From positions 356 through 33,086 of the forward strand of contig LAQA01000046.1 of assembly GCA_000981625.1 (NCBI GenBank): a DNA stretch of 32,731 nt, given 5' to 3'. The translations under genes were made by a program, and so were the position numbers. Position 1 is the first letter of the stretch. Every line of letters starts with the position of its first letter. The DNA is from Flavobacteriaceae bacterium ASP10-09a. GTDB lineage: Bacteria > Bacteroidota > Bacteroidia > Flavobacteriales > Flavobacteriaceae. Of this stretch, positions 31,254 through 32,731 are shown piece after piece. The notes beneath the pieces were generated by a model. It saw only the letters and a list, made by a program, of their open reading frames with translations, searched no databases and was not told the origin of the DNA.

Positions 31254-32392
31254 TATTCACTTATTAGTGTAATCACAATTGTTTGGTTATGTAATTGACT
31301 ATTTTTTTCTCCATTAAAAGGGGCTATTTCTCCATAAGAATAGAAACCACAAATTGTTGTTTCTTTACCTACCACTTGAATTACCTCTTCTACTTCTTCT
31401 TCTACCCTTTGGTCTAAAACTAATTTTCTACCAATACAACTTACTAAAATTGCAAGCTCCGGTTTATTTTTTCTTGATTTTAAAGCATTTACAGCACAAG
31501 TATCAGCTGCATTTACAATATTATCCACATTTGTCATCATTAACTGAACTTTAGATCCTTCAATTATATCACCAGCTAATATCATTGAATTATTTTCTTC
31601 ATTAATGTTTAAAATAGTTCTTACAATTGATCTTTTTTCATCAGTAGATTTTACTTTTAATGGATATAATAATGCAGCACCGGGTAATTCTTTAGATTTC
31701 TCACCTAGATATGTTTTGTATAAATCTAATGCTGGTTTACCATCTAATTTAAATAAAATATTATCTTTTGATTCCGTAACTACTCTTTCTGGGCCGAAAG
31801 GTGTCCAACCACCATTAGAAGAAAAAGAAACTTCTAATGTGTCTCCATAAAAACCAATCGCAACTACTTTTCCTTCTTTTGGATTTTCATTATAGGATGA
31901 TAACGTAGTCTCAAACCTTGCTGCATCTCCACATAAGGCTCCTGTTATTAAAAGGTCGTCTTTCGTTACAGAATTCATACCTTTAGTAAGCTGACTTCCG
32001 TTTGTAAAACTTCCATCAGCAACAATAAAAGCATATTTTAAATTCTCTTTTGGTAATTGTTTTATTAATTCATTACCTGTTTTAAAACTATCTATCTGAA
32101 CATTAGAATTTAAGACATTCGCTGTTTTAATTAAAAAACTACTCTTTTCAAATTCTATTGCTGTAATTATTATGCTATCATCACTAACAGATTCTGAAGT
32201 TATATCTCCAGAAGTTGAACCAAAAACAATATGACCGTCTTTAAAGATCTCTCTAACTTCATCAAAAATATTTTTTTCCTGCAACATATATCTGTTTCCA
32301 AAGACTAAAACTAGAGGTTCTTTTAAAATAAGCACTTCAGTTAAATATTCGAATTTTTTATCCTCAGTTTTCTTTAGTTGTACCGTTTTCAT
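31253..32392 (-). CDS. FIST-domain sensor protein (NosP-like)
   Basis: 379 residues, soluble. FIST_N (about 25-215): IVFGSTSGDITSESV, LLITGALCGDAARFETT, SFSSNGGWTPFGPERVVTES, LFKLDGKPALDLY. FIST_C (about 225-370): GAALLYPLKV, SMILAGDIIEGSKVQLMM, LAILVSCIGRKLVLD, ICGFYSYGEIAPF and the terminal LHNQT. FIST proteins are sensory modules; the NosP subgroup binds heme and nitric oxide and controls a co-encoded kinase. Only two His are present, at 54 and 368, so the heme ligand is uncertain and an amino-acid ligand is possible. Located directly upstream of the kinase and downstream of H-NOX. Confidence 0.9.
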   Translation of the reverse strand: MKTVQLKKTEDKKFEYLTEVLILKEPLVLVFGNRYMLQEKNIFDEVREIFKDGHIVFGSTSGDITSESVSDDSIIITAIEFEKSSFLIKTANVLNSNVQIDSFKTGNELIKQLPKENLKYAFIVADGSFTNGSQLTKGMNSVTKDDLLITGALCGDAARFETTLSSYNENPKEGKVVAIGFYGDTLEVSFSSNGGWTPFGPERVVTESKDNILFKLDGKPALDLYKTYLGEKSKELPGAALLYPLKVKSTDEKRSIVRTILNINEENNSMILAGDIIEGSKVQLMMTNVDNIVNAADTCAVNALKSRKNKPELAILVSCIGRKLVLDQRVEEEVEEVIQVVGKETTICGFYSYGEIAPFNGEKNSQLHNQTIVITLISE

Positions 32393-32414
32393 TTTTTTTT
32401 TTTAGTGGGGGGGG
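32393..32414 (-). repeat. A11 and C8 homopolymer tracts in the FIST leader
   Basis: Directly before the FIST ATG is a run of 11 A (32393-32403 on the minus strand) and, after three bases, a run of 8 C (G8 at 32407-32414 on the plus strand). A G/C run of eight is remarkable in this AT-rich sequence. The likely -7-like element TACTTTTT (32452-32445) would place both tracts in the mRNA leader. Confidence 0.85.
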
Positions 32415-32444
32415 AAAAGAAATTCAGCAGATTTGTTAAGTCTT

Positions 32445-32488
32445 AAAAAGTATGATTATTTTTAAATATTAATAAGCCTATACTTTTT
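32445..32488 (-). terminator. Inverted repeat after H-NOX
   Basis: AAAAAGTAT/ATACTTTTT, 9 bp with a 26-base spacer, starting at the H-NOX stop codon. The second arm ends in a T-run but also contains the -7-like TACTTTTT of the FIST gene, so it may be a weak terminator, an operator, or neither. Confidence 0.3.
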
Positions 32489-32731
32489 ATTTATTTTTTT
32501 TGATGATAAACTTTACTTCTGTACCATCTTCTTTTATTTTCTCTATTTCTATTGTGGCTGTTGTATTAAAATACTCAAAAGTTTTATTCATTAAACCTAA
32601 TCCAAAATGATGCATTGCTCTACTAGACTTATATATCATTACTAAATAGTCATCTCTTTTTTCTAATACTATAAAAAGAGGTACTTCTGAATCAGGATAA
32701 ATTTTTTTTACTTCTAAATGAATATGACTTT
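32487..32731 (-). CDS. H-NOX (heme NO/O2-binding) protein, C-terminal 80 residues (partial)
   Basis: Missed by the ORF track because it is cut by the window edge. The frame ends with TAA at 32487-32489. Visible: IHLEVKKIYPDSEVPLF, then YLVMIYKSSRAMHHFGLGLMNKTFEYF and a final antiparallel pair (TIEIEKIKEDGTEVKFII). YKSSR is the invariant YxSxR motif that holds the heme propionates in H-NOX domains. The proximal His, about 25-30 residues upstream in the family, is outside the window. The normal length is 180-190 residues, and the stop is at the usual distance after YxSxR, so this is a stand-alone H-NOX with no fused cyclase or chemoreceptor at the C-terminus. It lies 94 bases upstream of the FIST gene, same strand. 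Confidence 0.85.
   Translation of the reverse strand, partial: SHIHLEVKKIYPDSEVPLFIVLEKRDDYLVMIYKSSRAMHHFGLGLMNKTFEYFNTTATIEIEKIKEDGTEVKFIIKKNK

Noticed and set aside
31354-31850. Plus-strand ORFs opposite the FIST gene
   Set aside because: Leu/Pro/Ser-rich shadows of the FIST coding strand.
1-32731. Mobile elements or prophage
   Set aside because: No transposase, integrase, phage gene, terminal repeat or target duplication was found, and neighbouring genes are all housekeeping or envelope types.

Overview
The window looks like ordinary chromosome from a marine-type Flavobacteriia (Bacteroidota), close to the Polaribacter/Tenacibaculum kind of genome. Reasons: very low GC, lipoproteins and secreted proteins typical of Bacteroidota, a LpxC/FabZ fusion, the T9SS regulator PorX, a stand-alone C-terminal transketolase subunit, a Bacteroidota-type sirtuin, and many promoters with the -7 element TAnnTTTG. 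No insertion sequence, prophage, integrase or CRISPR array was found. The organism assignment is inferred from gene content, not from a marker-gene comparison.

Left part (1-7.8 kb): the tail of an unidentified gene; a DUF6503 lipoprotein facing smpB-maf; a transketolase C-terminal subunit; a small outer-membrane barrel; a FKBP-type lipoprotein with a calcium-binding-like acidic tail; an S4 RNA-binding protein coupled to a phosphoribosyltransferase; aroK; tRNA-Lys(TTT) and tRNA-Leu(GAG); a carboxypeptidase-regulatory-domain protein; and an unannotated 43-codon ORF on the minus strand with its own hairpin.

Middle part (7.8-22.6 kb): an old-yellow-enzyme-family oxidoreductase, an SPFH/prohibitin protein, a membrane vWA protein, a secreted protein of unknown function, fabG and sucD. 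Then follows a long minus-strand envelope cluster: HD phosphohydrolase, lpxD, lpxC/fabZ, lpxA, efp, a lipoprotein, and a second lpxD-like acyltransferase. It supplies early lipid A biosynthesis and fatty-acid dehydration, with EF-P embedded.

Right part (22.6-32.7 kb): porX, a DUF1287 protein, tsaE, alanine dehydrogenase and a DUF4258-like protein on the plus strand, then a TrmH methyltransferase, a sirtuin and a STAS protein. The right edge holds a minus-strand signalling locus, in transcription order: H-NOX (C-terminal 80 residues, with the YxSxR heme motif, missed by the ORF track), FIST-domain protein, soluble histidine kinase, HPt protein and LytTR response regulator. FIST proteins include the NosP nitric-oxide sensors, so this looks like a two-sensor (H-NOX plus FIST/NosP) gas-sensing phosphorelay ending in a DNA-binding LytTR output. 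A G8 tract and an A11 tract sit just upstream of the FIST start and could make its expression variable. This locus is the most interesting thing in the window.

All functions are read from motifs and domain patterns by eye. No database search was run.
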